The notes under the pieces are model-generated. The model was not told the origin of the DNA, did not search any database, and saw only the letters and a program-made list of their open reading frames with translations. The position numbers were made by a program, and so were the translations under genes. Shown in pieces: positions 11,343 through 22,440 of a stretch of DNA of 64,000 nt. Positions within the stretch are counted from its first letter, which is position 1. Each line of letters starts with the position of its first letter. The DNA is from Enchytraeus crypticus. Taxonomy: Eukaryota; Annelida; Clitellata; Enchytraeida; Enchytraeidae. Where the stretch lies: contig CAJHZI010000753.1 of the NCBI GenBank assembly GCA_905160935.1, positions 896,501-960,500 on the forward strand, written 5' to 3'.

Positions 11343-14300
11343 GCAGCTGTGCACAGATTATAAACAAAGCCAGGTGGGGCAGTGGTGGGGGCGTGGGGAG
11401 GGGTGTGTGACGGCAGGCAATGTTTAGTACATATGCATATACCTATTAGGTATTTCTTCATTTATTAAGATTTTACATTAATTACAAATTCTTACAGAAA
11501 TTATATTTCCATTAATTATTAAATTAAATATTATAAAATAATGTCGTAATTTACACTTAATATGTCTAGATACTATATAGATAAGATACCTTACATTTAT
11601 GAGACATCTTACATTATAAATGCCTGCCGAAAAAGCGCCCTCCGACGAATAAGAAAATATACGATGTGATTTTTTTAAAGTAGACAAGTTTTATGAAAGG
11701 TCTAAAGCATTTATATATATGCCATTTTATATAAATCTTTTAACAATTATATAATTTAAAATATTCTACCTTTTGTACCTGAAAAACAGTAAACAGACCT
11801 GTTAGGAAAAAAGGCAGGAGGCCATCAATTTTAATACCAGCCGGCCTGTACACGCAGGCATTAGATGCAAATATTACTAAAAAAAGCTAAAGATACTAAG
11901 GATCTAAAGAGTTGCAAAATTAATAAATCTAACAATGTCACATCAATATACTAATGATATCTCATGTAATTTTAGTAATCTAAATATAATCAATAATTCA
12001 ATATATATATATAGTAAATTTATATGCTACAACTTGTGTAGACAATTATATACAAATATAATATCAATAAAATTTTGTATTACATAATTAAGTATCATAT
12101 TGTGACACTTATTAATTTTAATTACACATTTTATAATTATATAATATGTGTAATTAATGTCGTCATCGTGTGGTGCTTTGGCGCCCATTTGTGTAGAGTC
12201 TGCAAGAGACGCCCCTGACATTGCCTTATGGCGAGGAACCGAATGCTAAATTCTTATTGATTGATTGAATATGTAATTTTTCAAAAGACTTTAAAATATT
12301 GTTCTAACTTTTGATTAAGCAAATTTGGTCCTCGACGGTTAGATCATTGAAGCCCGGTATAGCCTTGACGTAGCAGATGAACCGCTTGATGCAGAGCTCA
12401 ATGTGGGGCAGAGCCATCTCCAGCATCTCCCGCCTTCCGTCCACATCTATACCCGTCGCCTCGTAGACTGACAGGTACTCCGCCCTCGACATCGTCTTAG
12501 TGGGACCATACATCTCCACATTCAGCTCCTTCTGTCGCTGTTCATTGAATACGCACACAAGTATTCAATAAATACAAAATTTTGGGTTGTAATGTATATA
12601 AGACTAACTGACTTCGCCACTGGTGAAATTGTAAGATACTCGATCACGGATCAGTACGTGCGGGTTTCAAATCCCGGGCTCACCCGTCTCTGACATCGTC
12701 TTCAAGTGAGGAAACTGACGTTAACCTTAGCTTTAGTTTTAAGGCAGAATAGTTATAATGTGGCTTCCCTTTGAGCATTTTTTACATTTAAACTATATTG
12801 GTTTCTCATCAGCAAAAATTGCAGTCTTCAAAATCATAGGCTATAATGGCATTAAGCTGAACCGCTAAAGATGTATAACTCGATTTAAAATTTAAGCAAA
12901 TAAGATAAATAGACATGTACGTAAATAGGCATGTAAAGCTTTATGACATATAGGTAAGGAAAGTTTAATGGATAGATGGCAAAACCCCATATCTACACAA
13001 ATGGTCCTCAGAATCACAACCAATATGATATGGAACCGCTTAACTGGCAATCAATAATACAAGTAATAATAATGCAAGTCCATATACATCAATAATACAT
13101 ATAATCACTCAAAAATAATAATAATATAATAATTATAATAATAATCATAATAATTATATTAATAATTGTAATAAATAATTATAATAACAATAATCAATAA
13201 TACATCAATAATACAAGTAATATAATTTACTCTTATTCTCTGAATATCTGTATATTAACTAGAGATTATTCACGCAAAAATGCAAACTACATATAAAAGA
13301 AAGTGCAAAAACAACACAGGTCTCTTCACTACTGTCGTTAGAAATGAAATTATCTATTAAATAATTACGAAAATTATTAGTTACAAATTTAAGAACATAA
13401 AATTATCAATTAAATAAATTATCAATAAAATTAGCATGCTATCAAATGTATTGTTCACCATTCAAATCAGTCAAACTTACAATATACTCCTTCTCCCTCT
13501 CCGGCAAAGCTTTGATGAAATCTTTTGTGTAGGGTGTGTTGGCCTCATGAACTTCTTTGATTCGTTTAATCACTTTCTCTAATTCTTCTATCTGCTCTGG
13601 GGTATGAATAAATTGAGCAGTGCCATCTGCGGGCGGCGTGTGAGCCGGAGAGTGAGCCATTGAGACATCGGCTGTTTGAAAGTCATCGTTCAGTTGTAAG
13701 TTGCAAATAACCTGATTTGCTTCGTTGTTGGTCAGAGCTGAATTCACCTGCTGATCTTCAATTTCACTACTGATTGAAGCTGCTGGAAAGTTATCTGAAC
13801 GATGCCCAACTGATTCCGTGCAATCAACCGCAGAAGTATAGCGAGTTGAATTGTAATAAGATTCAGCTTTGTACGATATCGATGGAGGAGAATACAGCAG
13901 CGGACTGTTGACAGCGTCGAAGCTGTTGGCTACTGAAGGTAAGTCACCGATGGCACTTTCACTGCTACATACTGAAGACACTGCGGCATATGAACCCGGA
14001 GTTAAATGCTGAAAGGTGTCTCTTAAATCTTCTTTATTCTCACATAACATAGGCTCTAAATCTCCTTTAATCTGCTCTGATTGAGGCTCCATCTTACGCT
14101 TCCGTCTTTCTTTGGCAGGCTTGGCAGCTTTTGCCACATTTGGAATCATAGCCATGAGCTGCTGCTCCTTCTGGAGCACCTCCAGTTTCTGCTGCAGCTC
14201 CAGCTGCACCTGATCCTCTGATGGAGCTGACCACTCCTTCATTCCCTTTAACTCCTTTATGTCATTTGCCTTCTTCTCGTGGGTGTAGCGGCCTGTCTTA

Positions 14301-15742
14301 ATGGCTACACAAACAAACAGTTCATAAAATTCATAAATTTTAATAGCTACATGTAAAAAATAAAAAGTAAAATAAACAATCAGCCAAAAGAATTGTTCTA
14401 TAACAAATAAAAACTTACATCAGATAATAATTGCAGTATTTGGTTAAAATTAAGCAGCGATGGACTCCAATGTTTTAAAGAACTTGTTTTGACTGTAAAT
14501 TATTGTAAGTAATGTGGCAAATATTGCAAAGATAGTAAAGTCAAATAAGTTCTAATTGTACACTGCCAAATTTTATATTATTGAAATTGCCCATAAATAG
14601 TGTTATATTAAAATTACACAAGTTAGAATACCTAATATTAAATTGTATATAAATAAATTAAAATTTGTAACACTCAACCAAAAGAGACAGAATTATAACT
14701 TTGTTGATATATTTAGATTAAACAATATATGTAATAAAAAATTAAATAAAATACACATAAAGCAGTTAAAGCTAAGGTTAACATCAGTTTCCTCACTCGA
14801 AAGCGATGTCAGTGACGGGAGAGCCCAGAATTTGAACCCCGCACATACTGATCCGCGGTCGAGCATCTTACCGACGTCGCCTCTGGCTCCAGCCAGCACA
14901 TAGAGATACATAGAGTCAAAATTAACTATTAGAACTATATTAATTTATGAAGAAATATCAATTACCATTTCGACACATTCCCATAACGACGCATCTCTTG
15001 AAGCGACAGAATGCACAGAAGTTTCTTCTTCCAGGGGGAAGTTCACACGACTTGTTGTTGTTACAGACATAAGTCTCATACTTATTCAGACTTCGCCTGA
15101 AGAATGCCTGCCAAAATTAAATTTAAATGGAATATTTCAAACATCTAATCAGAAATTTGCTGGTTTAATTTAATTTTTGTTTCCATTTCATTGCGGCATG
15201 TTGTAAAAACTGGTGCGCATATAAACTGACTTATTATCAATATTCAATATTATCAAAATGTTAATATTAGTAAAACATGAAGCAATCACAAGAGAGCATA
15301 TTTGCTAATTAGATAATTGGCAGTTTTAATAACATTTGGGCACAATAGGATTGGCTATAAGATTAAAATCTTACAAAGAAGTTTATAATCCAAATGACAG
15401 CAGTTTTAGAAACTAGGTGTTAATGGTTCACAAATTTTGTAAACTAGCGCTTTGATAGAAACAAGTAGTACTGTATAACAAGAGAGAGAGAGAGAGAGAG
15501 AGGGGGGGTGGAGGGAGAGAGCGAGAGAGAGACAGAGAGAGAATACAGTATAACTATAATCTGCAAGAGGTCATAACAATTATTTTCTCAGACTTAAAAT
15601 TAAATCAATTTCAGTGATCATTATACAACAAATACTGTTGACCATCAAGCAGTCCTACCTTGCAAGCTTCACATGTGTTTACTCCGTAATGAAATCCAGA
15701 TGCCTTCTCACCGCATATCCGACATGGAGGTAGCATAGACAT
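7584..15742 (-). CDS. Nuclear receptor copy A (NR1-like, 6 coding exons)
   Basis: This is a ligand-regulated-type transcription factor of the nuclear receptor superfamily, expected to act in the nucleus. The coding exons on the minus strand are 15742-15659, 15107-14966, 14304-13481, 12537-12309, 11220-10996 and 7828-7584. They sum to 1749 nt, or 582 aa plus stop, and all joins are GT/AG with phases 0,1,0,1,1. In order it has a two-zinc-finger DNA-binding domain (residues about 7-75, P-box CEACK then AFFRR), a long low-complexity hinge, and a ligand-binding domain with the signature [15 protein letters not shown] and a terminal AF-2 motif VMYEIW. The closest fit is subfamily NR1, but I cannot name the group. 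The start is the first Met before the DBD; a 3' splice site just upstream (TTCTCAG) means an earlier coding exon is possible. The gene is a tandem duplicate of the receptor at 25201-32845. Confidence 0.9.
7819..8450. repeat. Minisatellite built from the receptor A exon 6 splice junction
   Basis: About 16 irregular units of roughly 20-45 bp, each a (CAA)n run plus GGTGGTGATCTGYAAAC. On the minus strand each unit reads pyrimidine-rich GTTGTTGTTT, then CAG, then ATCACCAC, which is exactly the 3' splice site and first eight bases of receptor A exon 6. About a dozen units keep a CAG or TAG acceptor. A tRNA-type SINE (8147-8272) interrupts the array. The matching junction in receptor B has one site only. 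Confidence 0.88.
8147..8272 (-). repeat. tRNA-derived SINE copy (family A) inside the minisatellite
   Basis: Read on the minus strand it has a tRNA-like head with a B-box-like GTTCAAAACCTGG region and the body CGTCACTGACATCGCTTCGA, ending GGAAACTGACGTTAACC. It matches the copies at 12609, 14768 and 37316. It lies in the last intron of receptor A. Confidence 0.7.
9026..10897 (+). mobile_element. Degenerate piggyBac element with intact TTAA ends
   Basis: TTAA direct repeats at 9022-9025 and 10898-10901 flank inverted termini CCCATTA. The subterminal motif CCCAGCGTCCCTTWTAAGGGAC is repeated at 9037, near 9394 and in reverse near 10743. The plus-strand interior encodes broken piggyBac transposase: [67 protein letters not shown], and a C-terminal Cys-rich piece [12 protein letters not shown]. 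Stops and frameshifts disable it. It sits in the last intron of receptor A, opposite the gene. Confidence 0.88.
10996..11220 (-). CDS. Receptor A exon 5: LBD middle
   Basis: The exon follows the AG at 11222-11221 and encodes [14 protein letters not shown] and then FAAFCVMSC, about 75 residues of the LBD core. It leaves in phase 1. A (TA)n tract sits just upstream of its acceptor, at 11272-11337. Confidence 0.88.
11272..11337. repeat. (TA)n microsatellite
   Basis: A pure TA tract in receptor A intron 4, about 50 bp upstream of the exon 5 acceptor in the sense of transcription. Confidence 0.9.
11338..12308. other. Receptor A intron 4, no other gene
   Basis: AT-rich intron sequence between receptor A exons 5 and 4. 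I see no coding or RNA element in it. Confidence 0.6.
12309..12537 (-). CDS. Receptor A exon 4: LBD helices 2-4
   Basis: The exon begins [11 protein letters not shown] and contains the nuclear receptor LBD signature [14 protein letters not shown]. It includes the lysine at the end of helix 3 that normally forms one side of the coactivator charge clamp. It ends in phase 1. Confidence 0.9.
12609..12745 (+). repeat. tRNA-derived SINE copy (family A)
   Basis: It has an A-box-like TGGTGAAATTGTAAGATACT and a B-box-like GCGGGTTTCAAATCCCG in tRNA spacing, then CTGACATCGTCTTCAAGTGA and the common 3' end GAGGAAACTGACGTTAACCT. It lies in receptor A intron 3 and is the best-preserved head of this family. 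Confidence 0.78.
13070..13210. repeat. Imperfect AAT-rich simple repeat
   Basis: Degenerate AATAAT/ATAATAATTATAAT sequence in receptor A intron 3. Confidence 0.7.
13481..14304 (-). CDS. Receptor A exon 3: C-terminal extension and hinge
   Basis: This large exon supplies 275 residues. It opens with [19 protein letters not shown], the DNA-binding extension, then a Gln/Glu/Leu-rich helical segment ([19 protein letters not shown]), a basic stretch (KERRKRK) that could serve nuclear import, a Ser-rich region with the motif SPLLYSPPS, and finally the pre-LBD helix around [17 protein letters not shown]. It ends in phase 0 at a GTAAGT donor. The in-frame Met at 14242 is internal and is not a start. 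Confidence 0.88.
14768..14899 (-). repeat. tRNA-derived SINE copy (family A)
   Basis: In reverse orientation it matches the 12609 copy, with GGTTCAAATTCTGGGCTCTC as B box, then CACTGACATCGCTTTCGAGT and GAGGAAACTGATGTTAACCT. It lies in receptor A intron 2, close to the exon 2 donor. Confidence 0.78.
14966..15107 (-). CDS. Receptor A exon 2: second zinc finger
   Basis: The exon encodes 47 residues, starting [15 protein letters not shown] and ending [10 protein letters not shown], and leaves one base for the next exon. It has the four cysteines of the second finger and the start of the C-terminal extension. It differs from copy B at five residues. Confidence 0.9.
15481..15542. repeat. (GA)n microsatellite
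   Basis: An AG tract with a short G-rich interruption, in receptor A intron 1. Confidence 0.9.
15659..15742 (-). CDS. Receptor A exon 1: first zinc finger
   Basis: The exon encodes 28 residues, [20 protein letters not shown] followed by VNTCEACK, and ends at a GT donor in phase 0. It carries the four cysteines of the first zinc finger and the P-box CEACK that contacts the hormone response element. In copy B the encoded residues are identical. Confidence 0.9.
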
Positions 15743-15749
15743 CTCGCTG

Positions 15750-17040
15750 AGAACTAATTACAACCAGCAGTCAAATTTTACTGTTTTGATTAAATCAAGC
15801 TATGTGTTAATATCAAATCACTATTAGACTACATGTCATCAAGTATAGAATCCCTGAAATAAATAAATCTGTTATATAGATATAGAGATTCAAATATATG
15901 GTCATACAAACAAATGTATGAAGCTTTATCATATTGGTGTTTCTAGGTCCATATATTTAAGATAAATTTAAAAGTGCATTGAACTTCTTAAAGTCTAAAC
16001 TATAATAGGCAGTATTGCCTAATTAAAATATCTACTCATCATCTCACTGCATTAAGCAATAAACTGACGTTAACCTTAGCTTTACCAGCTTTACCAAAAA
16101 CCTAAAATTCCACTTTTTTAAGTTTCGTTTTACAACGCCCCATAGCAGGTTTAGAAGGCATTATAATTGTTTAGTTCAAAATACTAAAACATGTTACTAT
16201 CTATATTTAAAATGAAACCAAAGTATTATTAACGCTTAAATTAAACAGCAAATCTAATTTAAGAAATCGTCGTTAGTTCAATATCCCATGTAGTATAAAA
16301 AGGTAACGACACAATTTTATAAAACAAATCCTAATGGCCGCGTTTCAACTTTCTTACGAGTAAACCGTTATTAAACAATCTTAAAATATACGCAATTTAA
16401 TAAAATAAATATATCTTCATTTTTATCTGTTCAGAATTTGATTTGGACGACAGAATTAAAATTTATTTAATTTAATTTAAATATTTACATTTTATTTTTT
16501 ATTTTGACACCGTCATGTCGTCAAAATAGGACAATAACCTTGACCTGGATAGAGATAATCTCACCTGTATCTGGGTCAGGTTAGCTAGTGATTACACTGT
16601 ACACAAAAATTATACGGATTTTTAAATATAAAATCAAGATAATGGCCTGTAAATTGCAGAACGGACAAACGATTGTATGCAATTGTTCGGAATTAAAATT
16701 AGACTGTATAAAATTCACTATAAAATGCACCTTAAATTAATTTATTTCGTCGATCTTCTCTACAGAATTAAGAAGTTTACGAAAGCATGGCTCTACCAAA
16801 CATATGAGCTTAACTATTAATTTGTAGCATTTATCAAATTTCGATGTCAAACTATCAGATTATTTGTCAAATTTTATTAAAATGGCGAAGTTTTACGTTT
16901 TTAAACCTAAAAACCTACTTTTTGGTCTTCTATAGGTTTTAGTTCTGGCAATTCCACATAGGCAGTTGAAAACCTACGTTTTTCCATCTCTCTTTTTCAT
17001 CCAGTGTCCAATAGTTGCAATTAACTAGCAAGTAATCCTC
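15750..17040. other. Upstream region of receptor A
   Basis: AT-rich sequence 5' of the first coding exon found. It has a short SINE-family-A tail at 16060-16090 and half-site-like TGACCT and GGGTCA motifs near 16540-16590. No exon could be identified, but a non-coding first exon may lie here. Confidence 0.4.
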
Positions 17041-18120
17041 CTTCATCATCATCATCTTCCCTTAAATCCCAGTTTAACCAGGGTCGGGATACTAATAGAC
17101 CTTCTCCAGTCCTCCCTGTCCCACGCCATATCATCAGTCAATCCCCAATTTTTCATGTCCTTCTTAATTACCGCATCCCAAGTCAATTGTGGTCTACCTC
17201 TCTCTAGCTTAACATCCAGTTCTTCCCTCCAAACTCTCTCTACTACATCCTCATCTGCCTTTCTAACAATATGCCCATACCATCTCAATCTCGACTGAGC
17301 CAACCTATCACCGATCCCCTCGACATTCAAATTCATCCTCACATATTCATTTTCCATTCTGTCCATCCTAGTTCTTCCACACATTAGACGCAACATTCTC
17401 ATTTCTGCAACATGCAAACTCTGCAAATGTTCCCTTTATAGCGCCCAACATTCCGAACCATACATCATTACTGGCCTTACCACAGAACTATAAAATTTGC
17501 CTTTCAGTCTTAGGGGGATTCTCTTATCACACAACACTCCACTAGCAGCCCTCCACTTTGCCCATCCAGCCTGAATCCCACTAGTAACCTCCTTTCCAAC
17601 TCCCCATTATCCTCTATTACATATCCCAAATACTTAAAATCTGTTACCTTCTTTAGCTTCACACCCTGACTTTACTTTACTCTATCTCTATTAGTCCATC
17701 ATCTCACCCTTCCATCTACTCTCTAAATGCTCGGTTTTTCCTTATTCACCCTCAGTCTTTTACTTTCCAGTGCCTCGCGTTTTCCAACACCTCGCTTACC
17801 TTCTCCACAGTGTCTCCTACTATCACCAGATCATCTTCAAATAGCATGCACCATGGGGCCTCCTTAATAACTCCCTTAAGCAACTCCTCCATAATCAATA
17901 TAAACAAATATGGACTTAGGGCTGATCCTTGATGTACACCGATCTTCACATCAAAACTCTCAGATTGTCCACTCTCACACTAGTTTTCACCCTGCTGTAC
18001 ATATTTTTGATTAACTCAACATACCTCCTGTTCACTTTCCTATTCTTCAAAACTTCCCACACCAGTTCTCTCGGAACCCTATCATAGGCAGATAACCCTA
18101 TCATAGCAAGTAAACCTCCT
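17041..18120 (-). pseudogene. RTE-like LINE 3' region with (GAT)n tail, decayed
   Basis: The minus strand encodes reverse transcriptase palm motifs GVHQGSALSPYLFILIMEEL and CMLFEDDLVIVGDT, where the second Asp pair is kept but the usual FADD is FEDD. Then, after frame breaks, it encodes SLHVAEMRMLRLMCGRTRMD, RLRWYGHIVRKADEDVVERV, RGRPQLTWDAVIKKDMKNW and DREDWRRSI. The element ends in a GAT repeat (ATC at 17041-17056). Copies at 51990, 55683 and 62785 show it is a family. Confidence 0.82.
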
Positions 18121-18149
18121 TAATTTTCATTAACTCTCTTTATCTTAAT

Positions 18150-18275
18150 TTAGACGGGTTTTCTGGATTTTTGAATTTGCACAGTTTGGACGTTCGTTTT
18201 GCTCTTATAGGCATGGATTTTACTCAATAGTGTTCGATGTTGTCATTGACGACAGAATCGCTCTAATTGTTGTAG
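18150..18275 (+). repeat. SINE-like repeat (family E)
   Basis: It shares TTTCTGGATTTTTGAATTTG and TGTTCGATGTTGTCATTGAC, then CTCTAATTGTTGT, with copies at 21600, 50870 and 53280. No internal promoter is recognised. Confidence 0.6.
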
Positions 18276-18519
18276 GCTACTTATTTTTGAGAAATTCAGA
18301 ATTCTACAGTAACTGAATACAAAATTTCTAATTATCCTGCATGGATACTGTGTAAATTCAAATGTTAAATTTCGATTATATGATATATTTATCAGCTTAT
18401 CAATAAATTTATACGATTGTTAAATTAAATTTTCATTAGGTTAACGGTTAAATGATGGCTGATGAAGGTTAAACCTAATAAGCGCGTTTATAATTATGTA
18501 TAAATATTATATAAATACA

Positions 18520-18655
18520 TGTAGAGCGTCAGGCCGAGATTATGAATGTTAGATGAATTAAAGATCCAATCATATGTGGACATGAAGAGGAAAGCGGAAG
18601 ACAGAGAAGCTTGGAGGCGTTATATACCACGGATCTGCCAGTAGGCAGTGCACTA
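18520..18655 (+). repeat. 3' tail of the (AG)n LINE family, here ending at a CA/TA repeat
   Basis: It contains GTCAGGCCGAGATTATGAAT, CATATGTGGACATGAAGAGG and GGCGTTATATACCACGGATC, ending GGCAGTGCACTAA as in the other copies. The expected AG tail is replaced by a CA/TA microsatellite. Confidence 0.72.
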
Positions 18656-18717
18656 ATATACACAAAAATACACACATATAGGCCTATATATACTGTATGT
18701 ATATATACATGTATATG

Positions 18718-18812
<95 letters not shown>
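18718..18812. repeat. (TA)n microsatellite
   Basis: Long TA tract with a few CA/TG interruptions, following the LINE tail. Confidence 0.9.
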
Positions 18813-18816
<4 letters not shown>

Positions 18817-18957
18817 CATGTATATACTGTAACAGGTTTAAAACCGGTTCCCTACAGTCACGTGACTGTCGCCTCTGAGGCAGCCTAAAAGGGTCAGTTA
18901 CTTTCATTGCTGATTCATCAAGGAGTGACCCGGAATCAAGTGTCTGCATTTACTGAT

Positions 18958-19165
18958 TGCTGAATGTCTCGATGGCTCAGTGTGTAAGCGCGTTAGCGGC
19001 ATGAAAGTTTCAAATGCCGTTCCTAAGGCCCTGGGAGCAATTCCCGATAAAGCTGAGCAGAGAGTAAAATCGCAGACATTCACGATTCAGGTTACTCATG
19101 TAAACCTGACGTCTTGAAGAGAAATTCTTCGAGCTTCTGATCTTGACGTTAAACCCATTTTTATA
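18958..19165 (+). repeat. tRNA-derived SINE (family D)
   Basis: The head GATGGCTCAGTGTGTAAGCG resembles a tRNA A-box region. The body carries GAGCAATTCCCGATAAAGCT and GCAGACATTCACGATTCAGG. The 3' part CCTGACGTCTTGAAGAGAA ends in TTGACGTTAAACCCA, shared with repeats at 53390 and 61880. Confidence 0.68.
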
Positions 19166-19169
19166 TTAC

Positions 19170-19770
19170 TGAGTGCTTATCCCACCAGTCCTCAGTTCAC
19201 TGTGGCGATAACAAGTGGCCGTGAGGCTCTCTTACGGTAGAGACCGGACTGACCTCGGTCAACCCCTCCTCTGCCTTAATACTGACCTCACCTCGAGGCG
19301 TCTCGGCGTTGGTCGGTGGTAAATATTTTGGGAAATATTTAGCCCTAGGTATGGCAGCCGGCCCCCAGCTATATATCGTTATGAATAATATTTCGACGGA
19401 AATTTCCAGGGCTTGATAGGTTTTGGTTGCTGGAACGTGAAATGCAGTTCTCTTCGTAGCCTATACCGAAGCATGATTTGGGCCGAGATAAGTTTGACGT
19501 GACGTGTGTTGGGCCAGATTTCCCATAGTATCCAGGGGCTTTGGATTTTCGGAGTGGTGGTGCCCTAGGGTGGGGGTACACCTGCGTTGGTGTCCTGGCC
19601 AGGGTGGGTACTCGGGGTGTGGGTGCCCCTGGTTTGGGGTACCCTGTGGGGTGCACAAAGATAAGGGTACAGGGTGGGTGCCCCGGTAATGGGTTAACCC
19701 CGGGGTTTCCCGCAGCCGGCGGGGGTTTCCCGGGGGTGGAAATGTCCAGGGGCAGCGGCATTTTGAATAA
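19170..19770. other. GC-rich patch with G-tracts
   Basis: An unusually GC-rich stretch for this window, with many GGGG runs at 19560-19740 (for example GGGTGCCCCTGGTTTGGGGT) and CCTCGAGGCGTCTCGGCG upstream. The open frames on both strands are Gly/Pro-rich by composition and show no conserved domain. It may be a degraded transposable element or a G-quadruplex-prone region. Confidence 0.5.
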
Positions 19771-21099
19771 AATTGATCTGCTTTTCTGTAAAACTGGAAG
19801 TTATTTTAGTACGCCTAACTTAGATTTTACTTGCAGATTCTACGATAGAATCTTCCTCAAAAATGCTGCAAGCCTGCTAAATTTTATTTTATTAATTTGT
19901 CTTTCGTAAAATTTATATTCCGTATTTATAAATTATAAATAGTAGTAATTCAAATGAGCACTGTCGCCCTTTACACTTAATGCCGTTAATATTATAATGA
20001 GTCCGATAAAAGAAAGTAATACAGAAGTCAAGTGTGTGATTGTGGAGAGCTGCCGAACTTACTTCATCGTTTAGTATTTTTAATAGTCCGCAGTCTCGAT
20101 GATAAATTTTGAAATACCCTTCGAATGCAGTCAAATCCCACAATTTGAGTAGAGTTTTCAGACCACCTCATCCCAACTCACAGTTTGAGACACCCATACC
20201 CACATCCCGGGCCATCTTGAAGGGTTGGGGTGTGGTGAGGTTGGACTTTCTGGAAACGGATTTGTCTCAAATCGATAAGGGTTTCAAAACTTCCGATGTC
20301 CCGTTTAGAGCAAATGACTCTACAAGTTGATATAACGCAACTACAAGCAAACGTTTAGATGCGAAACTGTTAAGTTAGCAATTCTGGTAACAGGAGATTA
20401 AGAAAATATCTAATGGGAGTAATGGTTAGTGAAAGCGCTAATTGATAAAGCAGCTGATGTGTTGTCTTCGGCTTGAAGTGATCTGAAGAGACATCCTCAG
20501 TCATAACAATCTGTCTCATCAAGGTCGAGTACTGTGGTTTACTGTACCAGTAGCTCTATCGTGTTGCATAACTGTAATATTCGCTTTTATGGTATATGCA
20601 CGGATATAAAAAAGAATTGTCCCAGCTTTTCGCATTGAATACAGAATTTATTAAAAGAAAAGTTCCTGTATGGTAATAGATACAGCCTAATTATAATTTC
20701 CGTATGTTTAAATGCGACAACAATATTATATAGATTTGAAATGTATTAAAATAGTTCTAATGCATAATACGACAAGAGGCCTATATAATAAAATAATAAT
20801 AAAACAAATGTAGGCTTGTATAAGACAAATTATAATAGGACATAGCCTAATAGGCCTAGATATAATAAATCTGAAATATATAGTACAGTTTCAATGTGTC
20901 GAATATGCTTAATGCACGAATACCAGGCTAACATAAATTTCTTGCAATGCCGGATTTAGACTTTGGGGGGTCTGAAGCACTTGTGCAAGGGGCCCCCTTA
21001 AAAATCTTCTCCTAAACCTAACCCCCAACCTTAACCACAACCCCTTAACGCCTAATAAATTTTACTAGATATAGAAAATCAACCAGAGACTCTCAACAT

Positions 21100-21335
21100 A
21101 TCCGTGTTGTGTCGGTGATGAAGAATAGACCAACCGTGGACTGCAAGTGTCGTAAAAGGCGACAAAGCAATAAAATACAAACCAACGTCAGAAAGCGCAT
21201 TCGGTTGGCGAGCGTCTAGGCTCCAGAAATTGCTACGAAATTTTCTAAAGCGAATGCAAAACTCAAGATCTATTCACATCTCGCGTCCTGATCCTAGTTA
21301 AACTGGGATTCACGGAAAGATGATAATGATGATAA
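21100..21335 (+). repeat. SINE (family C) with GAT tail
   Basis: It contains the core AGTGTCGTAAAAGGCGACAA, the mid segment CAACGTCAGAAAGCGCATTC and the end AGTTAAACTGGGATTCACGG followed by GATGATAATGATGAT. The 3' end matches the RTE-like LINE at 17041. Confidence 0.72.
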
Positions 21336-21599
21336 GGAGGAGGCTCAAGACTTCCAACAGTAGATTCATGGCAATATTCCTTTAAAGTGAGAAAGTTAAT
21401 TACGCATTAAATATACCGGTACATGTATACATCTTGATGATGTATCAGAATGAAAGAGACGGTAATATACGACCCTACTGGAGCTCAGATAGTTTACAAT
21501 ATCAACATACTGAATACGAAAGTGACAAGAGTTTTTATTGTAACTATTTATTTATTTAATATTTAAGAAAGTCGTTTCATAAGAAGTTCTAATGAATCA

Positions 21600-21685
21600 A
21601 CCGAAGTTCTCCGTATTCATTTCTATGTACTCAATGTTGTCATGGACGACAGTAGCACTCTAATTCTGCTGTTGTAGATCAGGTG
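21600..21685 (+). repeat. SINE-like repeat fragment (family E)
   Basis: It shares TCAATGTTGTCATGGACGAC and AGTAGCACTCTAATTCT with the copies at 18150, 50870 and 53280. Confidence 0.5.
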
Positions 21686-22354
21686 TGATATTGATAGTTA
21701 GATGCATTGACTGAAGTTATTACCTAATGAAAAATTTGGTGACAACTTAATTAAGTAGAAAAAGTCAAAGATTTACTTCATTCTTCAAAGTTTATAAATT
21801 AACGCGGCTACGACAAAACGATGGTGTGCAAGTCGAATCACTGACAGCTCTTTGAAATATTGGCAGAGCGTTAAACACCACATGTATTGTAACATCCAGC
21901 CGACGAATATGTGGAATTCTATTTAATCTTATCATTTTAAAAGAGGTCTCTATTTTTGGAAAATGTCTAGCTAGGCCTAATATGCTGTAATAAAAATGCT
22001 TTACTACTCTTATTACTGCAGAAACAAATTGTTATGGCAAATTGTTTGGACAAGTGTTTGACAAATTTGTCGTATAAAAAGCAATAAAATAATAGTTTTC
22101 GTTATAGGCCTGCAGTTGGCCTATACGTGGTGCAGACTATCCTTCAACTAAATGTCCGTATCTGCTGTTGTTTGCGAACTGAAACGCTTTTATAACCTTA
22201 ATGATTAACACACAAATTAAGACTTTTCCTACCCTAGACATAGTCGATCTACCCTTACCATTTTTGATCACCGGACTGCTTTTCGTTTAGGACCTTATTT
22301 CTCCTCAGCATATTTCGTTTGCAGATTGGTTTAGGTGAATTGATCTGTGTGCTG

Positions 22355-22440
22355 TGGGGACGTCCCTGACAACATCCTTGAATGAGGAAACGGAAGTTAA
22401 ATCTTTATTATTCTTATTATCATAAATATAACGCAGTAAA
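22355..22440 (+). repeat. SINE 3' end with (TTA)n tail (family B)
   Basis: GGGACGTCCCTGACAACATC, then GAATGAGGAAACGGAAGTTA, then TTATTATTCTTATT. The same 3' end appears at 58330 and in reverse at 28862. Confidence 0.6.

Noticed and set aside
13442-14242. Stand-alone 266-aa gene starting MKEWSAPSE
   Set aside because: The Met is internal to receptor A exon 3. The frame extends upstream to a splice acceptor, and codons past 13481 are intron.
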